The translations under genes were made by a program, and so were the position numbers. From the NCBI GenBank assembly GCA_050950345.1, contig JBMNHK010000007.1:460522-524521 (forward strand): a DNA stretch of 64,000 bases. The letters are read 5' to 3'. The notes below the pieces were generated by a model. It was not told the DNA's origin, searched no databases, and saw nothing but the letters and a program-made list of their open reading frames with translations. Source of the stretch: Pelotomaculum_C sp050950345 (GTDB lineage Bacteria > Bacillota > Desulfotomaculia > Desulfotomaculales > Pelotomaculaceae). Shown in pieces: positions 16,005-23,564 of the stretch; position 1 is the stretch's first letter; every line of letters starts with the position of its first letter.

Positions 16005-17831
16005 ATGTGGGTGGGACTTCAGTCGCACTCTTTACCTGTGGGGGTGAAAACCTTCATCAAGATAACCGGTCTCACACATATTTATAACCAAGGTCAGCCC
16101 GGCGAACGCCGGGCCTTGTCCGGAGTGGACCTCACCATTAAAAAAGGAGAATACCTGGCCGTGGTTGGCCCGAACGGTTCGGGCAAATCCACCCTGGCCA
16201 GGCATTTTAACGCTCTTTTATTGCCCACGTCGGGCCAGGTCCTGGTTGATGGCCTGGATACAAGAAATAAGGAAGCTATCTGGGAGATCCGGCGCCGGGT
16301 TGGCATGGTGTTTCAAAATCCCGACAACCAGATTGTCAGTTCCCTGGTGGAGGAAGATATTGCTTTTGGACCTGAAAACCTGGGTCTACCACCGGAGGAG
16401 ATAAGAGACCGGGTAAAGGCGGCTTTGGAGCAAACCGGCCTGACCAGGTTTCGCCGGCATGCCCCGCAATTGCTTTCCAGTGGTCAGAAACAGCGCCTGG
16501 CCATTGCCGGGGTATTGGCGATGCACCCGGACTGCCTTGTTTTGGACGAACCCACCGCTATGCTGGATCCTGCCGGACGCAAAGAATTGCTGGCCACCCT
16601 GGATGCCCTTAACAAAACAGGTATTACCATTGTTCTGGTAACCCACTTCATGGAGGAGGCGGCCCGGGCCGGTCGTATTCTGGTATTGGCCGACGGTAAG
16701 AGTATCCTGACAGGCACCCCTGGCCAGGTCTTTGCCCAGGCAGAAATATTAGAGGAGCTGGACCTGACTTTGCCTGCTCCCGCCCAGATAGCCCGTGGCC
16801 TTAAGAGGCGGGGTTTTTTCATGCCCGGCCCCATTATCCACCAGGAGGCTCTGATTGAAGCTGCTCTGGCCATTGCCGGCGGCAGTGTCAGCGCAGACAA
16901 AGGGGAGGTCGCTCTAATCACATCCGGTGGCAGGAGCGAACCGGCTTCGGCATCTCACCCCGGGGCAGCGCCAACTCAGGAATACGTAATCAAGGCGGCA
17001 AACCTCAGCCATACATATGCCCCGGGAACCCCCTTTGAAGTAGCCTCTTTAAAGGATGTCTCCCTGGAGGTTTATAGGGGAGATTTTTTGGCGGTGGTGG
17101 GGGCCACAGGCTCCGGTAAATCTACTCTTGTCCAGCATTTTAACGGTTTGTTGCAGCCAACCGCCGGTCAGGTTACGGTGTGCGGCCTGGACGTCACCGG
17201 CAAAGAGGCCCGCCGGAATCTATGGCGCAAAGTAGGGCTGGTTTTCCAGCGTCCGGAACAACAGTTCTTTGAGGAGACGGTTTTTGCCGAGGTGGCCTTT
17301 GGTCCTAAAAACATGGGCTTGCCGGAGCAGGAGGTAAAGGAACGGGTGGCGGAAGCCCTGAGCCTCGTCGGGCTAGATCCCGGGCAAACCTGTCCTCTGT
17401 CGCCTTACCGCCTGAGCGGCGGCTTGCAGAGAAGGGCGGCTATCGCAGGGATTTTGGCCATGCGCCCTGAGGTATTGATCCTGGACGAGCCTTCCTCCGG
17501 GTTGGATCCGGCGGGCAGGCGCCTGCTGTTCAGCGCTTTGCATAAGGTGCGCCGTGCCTGGGCTACAACTATTATCCTCATCACCCACAACATGGAAGAG
17601 GTGGGGCTTTTGGCCGAACGGGTGGCGGTCATGGACCGCGGCCGGCTGGCCATGCTTGGCCCGGTGCGTGACATTTTCAGGCGGACAGGGGAACTGCGGG
17701 CCCTGGGCCTGGATATCCCCATACCGGCCGCAGTCATGGAGCGCCTGGCCGCAGCAGGCCTTCCCGTCAGGACTGATGTCCTCTCCAACGCCGAAGCCGA
17801 AGCCGAAATTGCCCGTCTGTTGCAGCGTTGA
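16005..17831 (+). CDS. ECF transporter ATPase, fused EcfA1-EcfA2
   Basis: A 608-residue chain with two complete ABC ATPase domains. First domain: Walker A GPNGSGKST (55-63), Q-loop VFQNPDNQIV (101-110), signature LSSGQ (about 156-160), Walker B CLVLDEP. Second domain: Walker A GATGSGKST (365-373), Q-loop VFQRPEQQFF, signature LSGGL (469-473), Walker B VLILDEP. The Q-loop types match EcfA1 and EcfA2, which in most Firmicutes are separate genes at this place. They power vitamin/metal uptake with EcfT and S-components. Both signatures deviate from LSGGQ by one residue. The start is uncertain: ATG 16005 has a poor ribosome-binding site and GTG 16044 is the alternative. Confidence 0.9.
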   Translation: MWVGLQSHSLPVGVKTFIKITGLTHIYNQGQPGERRALSGVDLTIKKGEYLAVVGPNGSGKSTLARHFNALLLPTSGQVLVDGLDTRNKEAIWEIRRRVGMVFQNPDNQIVSSLVEEDIAFGPENLGLPPEEIRDRVKAALEQTGLTRFRRHAPQLLSSGQKQRLAIAGVLAMHPDCLVLDEPTAMLDPAGRKELLATLDALNKTGITIVLVTHFMEEAARAGRILVLADGKSILTGTPGQVFAQAEILEELDLTLPAPAQIARGLKRRGFFMPGPIIHQEALIEAALAIAGGSVSADKGEVALITSGGRSEPASASHPGAAPTQEYVIKAANLSHTYAPGTPFEVASLKDVSLEVYRGDFLAVVGATGSGKSTLVQHFNGLLQPTAGQVTVCGLDVTGKEARRNLWRKVGLVFQRPEQQFFEETVFAEVAFGPKNMGLPEQEVKERVAEALSLVGLDPGQTCPLSPYRLSGGLQRRAAIAGILAMRPEVLILDEPSSGLDPAGRRLLFSALHKVRRAWATTIILITHNMEEVGLLAERVAVMDRGRLAMLGPVRDIFRRTGELRALGLDIPIPAAVMERLAAAGLPVRTDVLSNAEAEAEIARLLQR

Positions 17832-17870
17832 CTATATAATATACTGGTTTTATGTAAGGAGTAGCAGAGT

Positions 17871-18671
17871 ATGGCCGGCGGTCTCACCATTGGACAATAT
17901 ATACCGGGCGACTCGGTTCTGCACCGTCTCGATCCCAGAATTAAGATTATCTCGCTCTTACTGGCAATAACAGCGGTGATGGCTGCTGCCGGCTGGGTTG
18001 GGTTTGTGCCGGTGGTGGCGCTTTCTCTTGGCGCCATCGCCTTATCCGGGTTTTCTGTCCGGTCCTTGTTCAGAGGTTTGCGGGCTTTATGGCTGATCCT
18101 GTTGACTACCTTGCTGATCCAGTTATTCCTGACACCGGGTGAGATACTATGGGGCTTTGGCCCGCTAAAGATCACCCATGAGGGTTTGACGAACAGCGTC
18201 CAGCTTTTTTTGCGCCTGGTTTTATTGATTATCTTGGCCTCCCTGCTAACCCAGACCACCACACCGGTGACGCTGACGGCCGGTATGGAAAGCCTGCTGG
18301 CCCCGTTAACCCGCTTTGGGGTGCCGGCCCATGAATTGGCCTTGATGATGAACATAGCCATGGGCTTTGTTCCTACCCTGCAGCGTGAAGCCGGGCTGCT
18401 GATGAAAGCACAGCGTGCACGTGGCGCAGGGCTGGCAGGCGGACCGGCCGGTTGGGTCAAGAATATGCTGCCCGTGCTGGTGCCTCTTTTTGCGGTGGCT
18501 TTAAGGCGGGGGGAGGATTTGGCTGTGGCTATGGAGGCCCGCTGCTACCGGGGCGGTGTCAACCGCACCGGCAATAGGCTCCTTCCACCGGGCCGCGCCG
18601 ACTATATGACGCTGGCGGTTTGTCTTGCTGTTCTGGCAGGTACGATTGTGTTGAGATTTTATATCTACTGA
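17871..18671 (+). CDS. ecfT: ECF transporter transmembrane protein EcfT
   Basis: A 266-residue membrane protein with about five to six hydrophobic segments. The two cytoplasmic coupling motifs of EcfT are visible as QRARGAG (about residue 182) and EARCYRGG (near 224); they insert into grooves of the two ATPases. It lies 39 bases after the ATPase fusion, completing the shared energising module. No substrate-binding S-component gene is nearby, as expected for a group II ECF system. Confidence 0.92.
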   Translation: MAGGLTIGQYIPGDSVLHRLDPRIKIISLLLAITAVMAAAGWVGFVPVVALSLGAIALSGFSVRSLFRGLRALWLILLTTLLIQLFLTPGEILWGFGPLKITHEGLTNSVQLFLRLVLLIILASLLTQTTTPVTLTAGMESLLAPLTRFGVPAHELALMMNIAMGFVPTLQREAGLLMKAQRARGAGLAGGPAGWVKNMLPVLVPLFAVALRRGEDLAVAMEARCYRGGVNRTGNRLLPPGRADYMTLAVCLAVLAGTIVLRFYIY

Positions 18672-18711
18672 AGCTGAACCCTTAGCAAATTTTTCATGAA
18701 AGGAATGGCTC

Positions 18712-19461
18712 ATGCGCAATATTAAGGTGACATTGGCCTACGACGGCACTAATTACTACGGTTTTCAGGAGCAGCGGGGCACATCCTTCCAGACAATCCA
18801 GGGTGTTGTGGAGGAGAGGCTGTCGAAGCTGGCAAAAAGGCAGATCAGGGTGATCGGGGCCAGCCGCACCGACACCGGTGTCCACGCCCGTGGCCAGGTG
18901 ATCAATTTTGACCCGGGGGAATGGAAGATCGATGGGGTAAGGGTCGCCTACGCCCTGCGGAGCATATTGCCCCCGGATATCGTCGCCCTGGAATCCAGGG
19001 AAGTGGACCCTTCCTTTCATGCCCGTTTTTCTGCTGTGGCCAAGTCCTACCGCTATACCGTTTTCAATGGTAAAATAGCGTCGCCTTTTCTGCGCCTTTA
19101 CAGTTACCATATACCCCACCCCTTGGATACGGAGGCTATGCAGGAAGGAGCCCGGCACCTGCTGGGCCAGCACGATTTCAGCGCCTTCCGGGCCCTGGGC
19201 ACACCTGTCAAGAGCACTGTCCGCAGGATCCTGGACAGCAGTGTGAGCCGTGAAGGAGATCTGGTTTATATCGATCTAAAGGGAAACGGCTTTCTTTATC
19301 ATATGGCACGTATGATCGCCGGTACTCTAATCCGTGTGGGAAAAGGGAAAATACCCCCTTCCCGGGTGAAAGACATCCTGCTAAGCGGTGACAGCCTCCA
19401 GGGCGGGCCCACCGCGCCTGCCAGAGGCCTCTGCCTGGAGAGGATCTACTACCCGGAATGA
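18712..19461 (+). CDS. truA: tRNA pseudouridine(38-40) synthase TruA
   Basis: A 249-residue TruA with the catalytic motif SRTDTGVHA, Asp54 being the nucleophile. It converts uridines 38-40 in the anticodon arm of tRNAs to pseudouridine. The C-terminal FLYHMARMIAGTLIRVGKG is conserved. ATG 18712 follows GAAAGGAA. The gene often sits between ecfT and rplM in Firmicutes, as here. Confidence 0.96.
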   Translation: MRNIKVTLAYDGTNYYGFQEQRGTSFQTIQGVVEERLSKLAKRQIRVIGASRTDTGVHARGQVINFDPGEWKIDGVRVAYALRSILPPDIVALESREVDPSFHARFSAVAKSYRYTVFNGKIASPFLRLYSYHIPHPLDTEAMQEGARHLLGQHDFSAFRALGTPVKSTVRRILDSSVSREGDLVYIDLKGNGFLYHMARMIAGTLIRVGKGKIPPSRVKDILLSGDSLQGGPTAPARGLCLERIYYPE

Positions 19462-19481
19462 CCGGGTGTGTAAAGGGTATG

Positions 19482-19504
19482 TAAAAAGGAGGGCTAACCC
19501 TCCT
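19482..19504 (-). terminator. Rho-independent terminator, minus strand
   Basis: Read on the minus strand, AGGAGGG, a TTAG loop and CCCTCCT form a perfect 7-bp stem followed by TTTTT. The T-run is on the minus side only, so it terminates the small gene at 19534-19845 that points toward truA. It starts 29 bases beyond that gene's stop codon and supports the view that the gene is an independent transcription unit. Confidence 0.75.
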
Positions 19505-19533
19505 GACCAAACGGCTCAATTGCATTGGCAGTG

Positions 19534-19845
19534 TCAACAACCCCATGCCGGGTTTGCATTGTTGAGACCTTCAACGGCCAGGCCCTGAAATTTCCAGAAC
19601 CCACCCATATAAATCTTTAGTCCCGAATTTACACTTAGAGACTTGTTGAGATAAACCGGGATTTCGTCCACAAGGAACTCGTTGTAATGTTCCGGATCCT
19701 GCGGCTTGCCTGTAAACACGACAGGCTCATAATAAAAACCGCCTCAGCTGCGGCGGAGACGCATGTCCACCGTGACTGAACCTGACTTGCTCAAGATGTA
19801 GTCCCTGGCTTCCTGGGTTATCTCTACCGGCATAATAACAGACAT
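19534..19845 (-). CDS. CC/Se-motif family protein, probable selenoprotein
   Basis: Read as one frame with TGA at codon 34 (19746-19744), the gene encodes 103 residues. It begins MSVIMPVEITQEARDYILSK, reaches RLRRS-U-GGFYYEPVV across the TGA, and has the hydrophobic C-terminal half VDEIPVYLNKSLS...WKFQGLAVEG. As I recall the small CC/Se-motif (seleno)protein family, its members share this layout: a short beta/alpha start, a CC or Cys/Sec motif, then a VDGxxVYxxKxL segment. Evidence for Sec: the frame stays open for 70 codons after the TGA, homology lies on both sides, and a SECIS-like hairpin begins 17 bases after it. ATG 19845 is chosen (GGAGAGG eight bases upstream); ATG 19851 is too close to it. 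The gene has its own promoter-like region and terminator. The function is not known. Confidence 0.75.
19708..19726 (-). promoter_or_regulatory. Candidate bacterial SECIS hairpin
   Basis: On the minus strand, GCCTGT (19726-19721), a seven-base loop CGTGTTT (19720-19714) and ACAGGC (19713-19708) form a perfect 6-bp stem. The loop starts 23 bases after the in-frame TGA and has G as its second base. Bacterial SECIS elements are described as having the apical loop about 16-37 bases from UGA with a G among its first two bases, so the fit is good. SelB binding is inferred. Confidence 0.65.
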
Positions 19846-19877
19846 TTTCATCACCTCTCCTTGTCTGGACTGGTTTT

Positions 19878-19918
19878 ATTATATACAGGAAACAATATTA
19901 ATACCGTGACTTAGTCAC
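19878..19918 (-). promoter_or_regulatory. Promoter and operator-like palindrome, minus strand
   Basis: TATAAT on the minus strand (19883-19878) lies 32 bases before the start of the candidate selenoprotein gene. About 22 bases further upstream is the palindrome GTGAC-TTA-GTCAC (19906-19918), covering the place where a -35 box would be; no good -35 hexamer is seen. This arrangement suggests activator or repressor control. Confidence 0.45.
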
Positions 19919-20061
19919 ATAATTCCTGGTTTTCGTGGCAGGATTTCCCGCCGGTCACTGGAGCCCTTTCCGGGGGAAAAGAGTGCGGCTGAAGTGGCGT
20001 TACAAAACTGGAATATTGAGTGATAGATCAACAAAATCGCAGGGCGGCAGGATAATCTTTC

Positions 20062-20090
20062 TTGACACTCTAAATTGCGTACATTATAAT
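20062..20090 (+). promoter_or_regulatory. Consensus sigma-A promoter of rplM-rpsI
   Basis: TTGACA (20062-20067), a 17-base spacer and TATAAT (20085-20090) match the vegetative consensus at all twelve positions. Transcription would start near 20097, giving a leader of about 97 bases before rplM. Confidence 0.88.
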
Positions 20091-20193
20091 GTTAGATGTG
20101 GTTTTTAGCGGTTCTTAGCCCCGGGCCGGATAAAAACAACTTTTGTTTTTTGGTGATTTTGTTTTTTGTTGACTTCAAGGAGGTAAGTATTTA
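20091..20193 (+). promoter_or_regulatory. rplM 5' leader
   Basis: The leader is T-rich after a GC-rich patch (CCCCGGGCCGG, about 20120-20130). AAAAACAA (20132-20139) can pair with TTGTTTTT (20143-20150), a weak terminator-like hairpin inside the leader. An L13 autoregulatory leader is known in Firmicutes (Rfam L13_leader); I cannot confirm that this sequence fits its covariance model. The AAGGAGG ribosome-binding site is at about 20177-20183. Confidence 0.35.
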
Positions 20194-20649
20194 ATGAAGA
20201 CCTTTATGGCTAAGGCCGAAGATATAAAGGCAAACCGCAAGTGGTTTGTCCTCGATGCCGACGGCAAGGTCCTCGGTAAACTTGCGGTAGAGGCGGCGAG
20301 AATTCTTAGAGGGAAGCATCGTCCCGACTTTACCCCCCATGTTGACACCGGCGACCACGTGATCATAATTAACGCGTCTAAAGTCAAACTCACAGGCAAC
20401 AAGTTGGCCAACAAGAAGTATTACAGGCACTCCGGTTACCCCGGCGGCTTGAAAACGGTTGACTACGGCACCTTACTTAAAACCAAACCTGAGCTGGTTG
20501 TGGAAAAAGCCATCAAGGGTATGTTGCCCCACAACAAGCTTGGCGCAGATATGTTTAGGAAGCTCAAGGTATACAGAGACGCCGCACACCCGCATCAGGC
20601 CCAGAAACCTGAAGCATGGGTATGGCAGACCATCGGGAAGGAGGAATAA
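20194..20649 (+). CDS. rplM: 50S ribosomal protein L13
   Basis: A 151-residue L13 with WFVLDADGKVLGKLAVEAAR and the C-terminal KLKVYRDAAHPHQAQKPE. L13 is one of the first proteins to bind 23S rRNA. It is the first gene of a two-gene operon with rpsI, three bases downstream, driven by the promoter at 20062-20090. Confidence 0.97.
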   Translation: MKTFMAKAEDIKANRKWFVLDADGKVLGKLAVEAARILRGKHRPDFTPHVDTGDHVIIINASKVKLTGNKLANKKYYRHSGYPGGLKTVDYGTLLKTKPELVVEKAIKGMLPHNKLGADMFRKLKVYRDAAHPHQAQKPEAWVWQTIGKEE

Positions 20650-20652
20650 AGC

Positions 20653-21045
20653 ATGGCAAAGGTAATGTTTTACGGCACAGGCCGCAGGAAAAATGCCGTT
20701 GCCCGGGTATTCCTCGTACCAGGTGAAGGCAATGTTACTATCAACAACAGGCCCATCAGTGAGTATTTTGGCCGCAAGACGCTGGAAACTATCGTACGCC
20801 AGCCCATGGAACTCACGGGAGCAAGCTCCAGGTTTGATATTCAGGCCAAAGTTCTCGGCGGCGGTGTCACCGGACAGGCCGGAGCGCTCAAAATGGGTAT
20901 AGCTCGCGCCCTTATTCAAGCTGATCCCAACTTGCGTCCCCCATTAAAGAAAGCCGGCTTTTTGACCAGAGACCCGCGCATGAAGGAGCGCCGCAAGTAC
21001 GGCCTCAAAAAAGCCCGCAAGGCATCACAATTCTCCAAACGTTAA
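20653..21045 (+). CDS. rpsI: 30S ribosomal protein S9
   Basis: A 130-residue S9 beginning MAKVMFYGTGRRKNAVARVF and ending KKARKASQFSKR, whose C-terminal arginine touches P-site tRNA. Start ATG 20653 follows GAAGGAGG inside the end of rplM, three bases after its stop. It closes the ribosomal part of the window. Confidence 0.97.
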   Translation: MAKVMFYGTGRRKNAVARVFLVPGEGNVTINNRPISEYFGRKTLETIVRQPMELTGASSRFDIQAKVLGGGVTGQAGALKMGIARALIQADPNLRPPLKKAGFLTRDPRMKERRKYGLKKARKASQFSKR

Positions 21046-21060
21046 GTTCGTGTTTATTAT

Positions 21061-21097
21061 AAGCCGTCATTGGTTATTTACCTTTGGCGGTTTTTTT
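21061..21097 (+). terminator. Rho-independent terminator after rpsI
   Basis: AAGCCGTCA (21061-21069) pairs with the run ending in TTGGCGGTTT, including two G-T pairs; two further G-C pairs close a TTATTTA loop. A run of seven T follows at 21091-21097. It lies 15 bases after the rpsI stop. Confidence 0.85.
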
Positions 21098-21183
21098 GTG
21101 TGCAAAAAGACCAAACGTCAATATTCAGCCGTTTAATGAGTGTTTGATATAACCAGGATTATATATGTTGAAAATCCCAGAAT

Positions 21184-21376
21184 GTCACGGGGAATGTCAC
21201 GGGGACGGTTCCGTTGACACTCTATGCTTAATGCGTTACAATTACGTCCTTCGAATCGAACGCTTGACCGGCATAAACATAGGCATCATGCCGAAGGCGT
21301 AGTATGTTGTCAAGGACCCCGTCCCCATGACACCGTGTTGTCAAGGACCCCGTCCCCTTGACAACCCTTGACACCG
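21184..21376. repeat. Cluster of GTCA/GGGGACGG-type repeats
   Basis: A 22-base unit containing GTTGTCAAGGACCCCGTCCC occurs twice, at 21305-21326 and 21336-21357 (31-base spacing). Partial copies follow at about 21358-21376. An inverted relative (GGGGACGGTTCCGTTGACAC) lies at 21198-21217 and tandem AATGTCACGGGG units at 21180-21202. Such units flank mobile genes and intergenic regions in many Clostridia. The rest of the 590-base gap from 21046 to 21635 shows no credible gene. Confidence 0.6.
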
Positions 21377-21635
21377 TTAGCCCTTTATGCTAAGGGCATT
21401 AGTCCCAGGGAAATACAAGACTATCTGCGGCAGCTCTGCCAAGCAGACAAATAATGGTTAGTGTTTTATTCTTTGGTGACCTAATTTCTAACCAGCAAGT
21501 GGCCTAATTTTGGATTGACATTAACTAAGACAGGATAGATGTGAAATCTCTCAAAGTGGATATCGATGAAGTGATACCTTATAGATTGTAAGCAGCAAAA
21601 AAGCATGAGGATCCCCTGCTTTTAAAAGAGGCTGT

Positions 21636-22039
21636 TTATTCCATTAGCAAAAACTCTGCTGCTGTTACGATCTTTGGATTTGTTATACCGGATTCAAGGA
21701 AATCCTTATCTCCGGTTACAAGTATGTTAGCTTTTGCCGCAATGGCTGCTCTGAGTATTGGCCTGTCGGATGTGTCACGTACAAGCGCTTCATCCGACAC
21801 GTCAATTGCGGGAGTCGGAACAACTTCAAGAACGGTAAGTGCAATTGCTAAAAAGCGTTCAAGCGCTTGAATCTTATGAGGAAATTTCCGGTTGTATACC
21901 CGGCGTAGTTCATCGATGTTTTGATCGCAAACCATACCGTGGTTAGGGTGTGTTACAGCTTTGATGTCGCCTGATAAGGCGTTCCTTCTTTGCTCAAGGA
22001 AGCGGAGATTAGAATATTGGTGTCAATTAATACTCTCAT
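21636..22039 (-). pseudogene. PIN-domain toxin, frameshifted
   Basis: The gene starts at ATG 22039 (MRVLIDTNILISASLS, first acidic residue of the PIN active site) and shares four bases with the end of the antitoxin gene. After GTPYQATSK the frame ends at a TAA; the remaining 100 residues (VCDQNIDELRRVYNRKFP, ... DRPILRAAIAAKANILVTGDKDFLE) continue in the next frame. Restoring one base near 21958-21964 gives a 134-residue VapC-like RNase with all acidic residues. It is the toxin half of a type II toxin-antitoxin pair. It is either inactive or carries a sequencing error. Confidence 0.8.
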
Positions 22040-22308
22040 AGCCCTTCAATCTCCGTGCGGATTTGCTTTACCAGCTCCATAACATCGTCATCATTGCGGA
22101 TTCCGGCCTTTTCCGCTTCGCCCTCCATTTCTTTTTGCAGCATTTTCATGGCGTAGACAGCGGAATTCATAAGGATAACCCGATCTTCCTCACAGATAAG
22201 GGTGACTCGGTCTCCGGTTGAAAGGCCAAGTTTAGAGCGGATATCTTTTGGTAGCGTGATTTGGCCTTTAGCCATTACTTTTGCGCTATCAACTATGGGA
22301 ACGTTCAT
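22036..22308 (-). CDS. AbrB/SpoVT-type antitoxin
   Basis: A 90-residue protein with an N-terminal swapped-hairpin AbrB domain (AKGQITLPKDIRSKLGLSTGDRV, about residues 13-35) and a helical C-terminal tail that would wrap the PIN toxin. Such antitoxins neutralise the toxin and repress their own promoter. The gene is immediately ahead of the toxin with an ATGA overlap. A promoter and operator-like repeats lie upstream. Confidence 0.85.
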   Translation of the reverse strand: MNVPIVDSAKVMAKGQITLPKDIRSKLGLSTGDRVTLICEEDRVILMNSAVYAMKMLQKEMEGEAEKAGIRNDDDVMELVKQIRTEIEGL

Positions 22309-22338
22309 GCTAAGTCCTTCTCATTTAAGGCTTAATAA

Positions 22339-22396
22339 GTAGGGGATTCCCTACTTTCCCTACTGTTAGTATATACCAAACCGTATTGAAATACAA
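22339..22396 (-). promoter_or_regulatory. Toxin-antitoxin promoter with operator repeats
   Basis: On the minus strand TTGTAT (22396-22391), 17 bases, and TATACT (22373-22368) form a promoter. Between it and the antitoxin start lie the palindrome GTAGGG-GATT-CCCTAC (22339-22354) and a third CCCTAC half-site (22358-22363). This fits autoregulation by an AbrB-type antitoxin. Confidence 0.6.
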
Positions 22397-22491
22397 CTTA
22401 CTCTACATACAGGAACACGAGCGCACGGCACAGGCCTAGTAAATAGGGAGGTAAATCCTTCCTTTTTTCACTCCCTTTCCTTATGCCTTTA

Positions 22492-22500
22492 TGATATAAT
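22492..22500 (+). promoter_or_regulatory. Extended -10 promoter of amj
   Basis: TGA-TATAAT (22492-22500) is an extended -10 element, with no good -35 box upstream. It lies 76 bases before the ATG at 22576. Confidence 0.4.
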
Positions 22501-22575
22501 TTTTTGTGATTAAGATGTTTTGTGGAGGCGGGTTTAAATCCCGCCGCTTGGCCTTATTTATATGAGCAAGCCTTG

Positions 22576-23460
22576 ATGGAGGACATTTTGGAGCGTATAA
22601 TTTTTGTTTTTCTGCTGACAGCTTTTATCAACCTGGTCAATACCCTCACCAGGTCTTCGCGCCTTTCCGGGGTGAGGACCAATAGCCTGGCTACAGCCAT
22701 ATCCCTTTTTAGCGTGGTTTATCTGGCTGCCAGTTTTGCCAATACGCTGCAGTCACCGCTTTTGGCCTCCACCGTGGAGTCGATTATTAAGGACGCCTAT
22801 AACCAGGCCCTGGGCATCGCAGCGGCTACTGACGCTACTTATACCCAGGTATACCAGGAGGCGGTGACCAGGCTGAATTATATACTGCGCTTTGTTATGG
22901 CTGGAGCAACAGTGGGGACCATTGTGGGGATGCTGGTGATACCCAGTTTTGTCACTTCCTTTGCCAATGCCATCAAAGCTTTTGGCCGCACCGGTTCGGT
23001 TTTCCGGGTGGTGCCGCTGATCCTGCTCTCCCTTGTCAAGCCCGGGAGCGGTATCCTCAAAGTCCGCATCTCCTCCTGGGCGACTATTAAAACCATCGTC
23101 ACCACCAGGATGAAAACGCCGGCAGCCTTCCTGGTTTGGAATATGGTCAGTTACAGCCTGTGGACCTGCAATGTGCTGGCCGGCCTTTATGCCGGCGCTC
23201 TTTATCCGGAATTCCGCAACACGGCAATCATGATGGCGGCTATTGTCGGCAACGCCTCCATAGTATTAAACGTTGTGATGGTGGATCCGGTACTGGCCAA
23301 AGCAACCGATGCGGTAGCAAGAGGCGAGGAAAACGAGTTGGAGCTGAAACAGATCGTCTTTTATCTGGCTATATCCAACCTGCTGGGTACTATCCTGGCC
23401 CAGGCCATCTTCGAGCCGGTGGCCCATGGCTTGATGCTGCTCACCCGCTGGGTTTCTTAG
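22576..23460 (+). CDS. amj: Lipid II flippase Amj
   Basis: A 294-residue membrane protein (312 if GTG 22522 is used) with about six to seven hydrophobic segments. The sequence pattern (FVFLLTAFINLVNTLTRSSR, LAGVR-like SGVRTNSLATAISLF, GNASIVLNVVMVDP) is that of the Amj/YdaH family, the alternative to MurJ in moving the cell-wall precursor lipid II across the membrane. The ATG at 22576 puts the first helix at the N-terminus as in relatives; neither start has a strong ribosome-binding site. It is followed 104 bases later by cwlD, another wall gene. Confidence 0.8.
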   Translation: MEDILERIIFVFLLTAFINLVNTLTRSSRLSGVRTNSLATAISLFSVVYLAASFANTLQSPLLASTVESIIKDAYNQALGIAAATDATYTQVYQEAVTRLNYILRFVMAGATVGTIVGMLVIPSFVTSFANAIKAFGRTGSVFRVVPLILLSLVKPGSGILKVRISSWATIKTIVTTRMKTPAAFLVWNMVSYSLWTCNVLAGLYAGALYPEFRNTAIMMAAIVGNASIVLNVVMVDPVLAKATDAVARGEENELELKQIVFYLAISNLLGTILAQAIFEPVAHGLMLLTRWVS

Positions 23461-23564
23461 GGCCTGAGATCACTCCATCCATAGCCAACTATCCATTCAT
23501 ATCCAACTTTCCTTTCGCATAACATGTATTAAAAGATTTGTCTACCTTGCGAAAGGAGCAGCCT

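Noticed and set aside
17405..18460. Open frame of 351 codons on the minus strand across ecfA/ecfT
   Set aside because: Long only because of high G+C; Ser/Arg/Pro-rich without motifs, and both plus-strand genes are certain.
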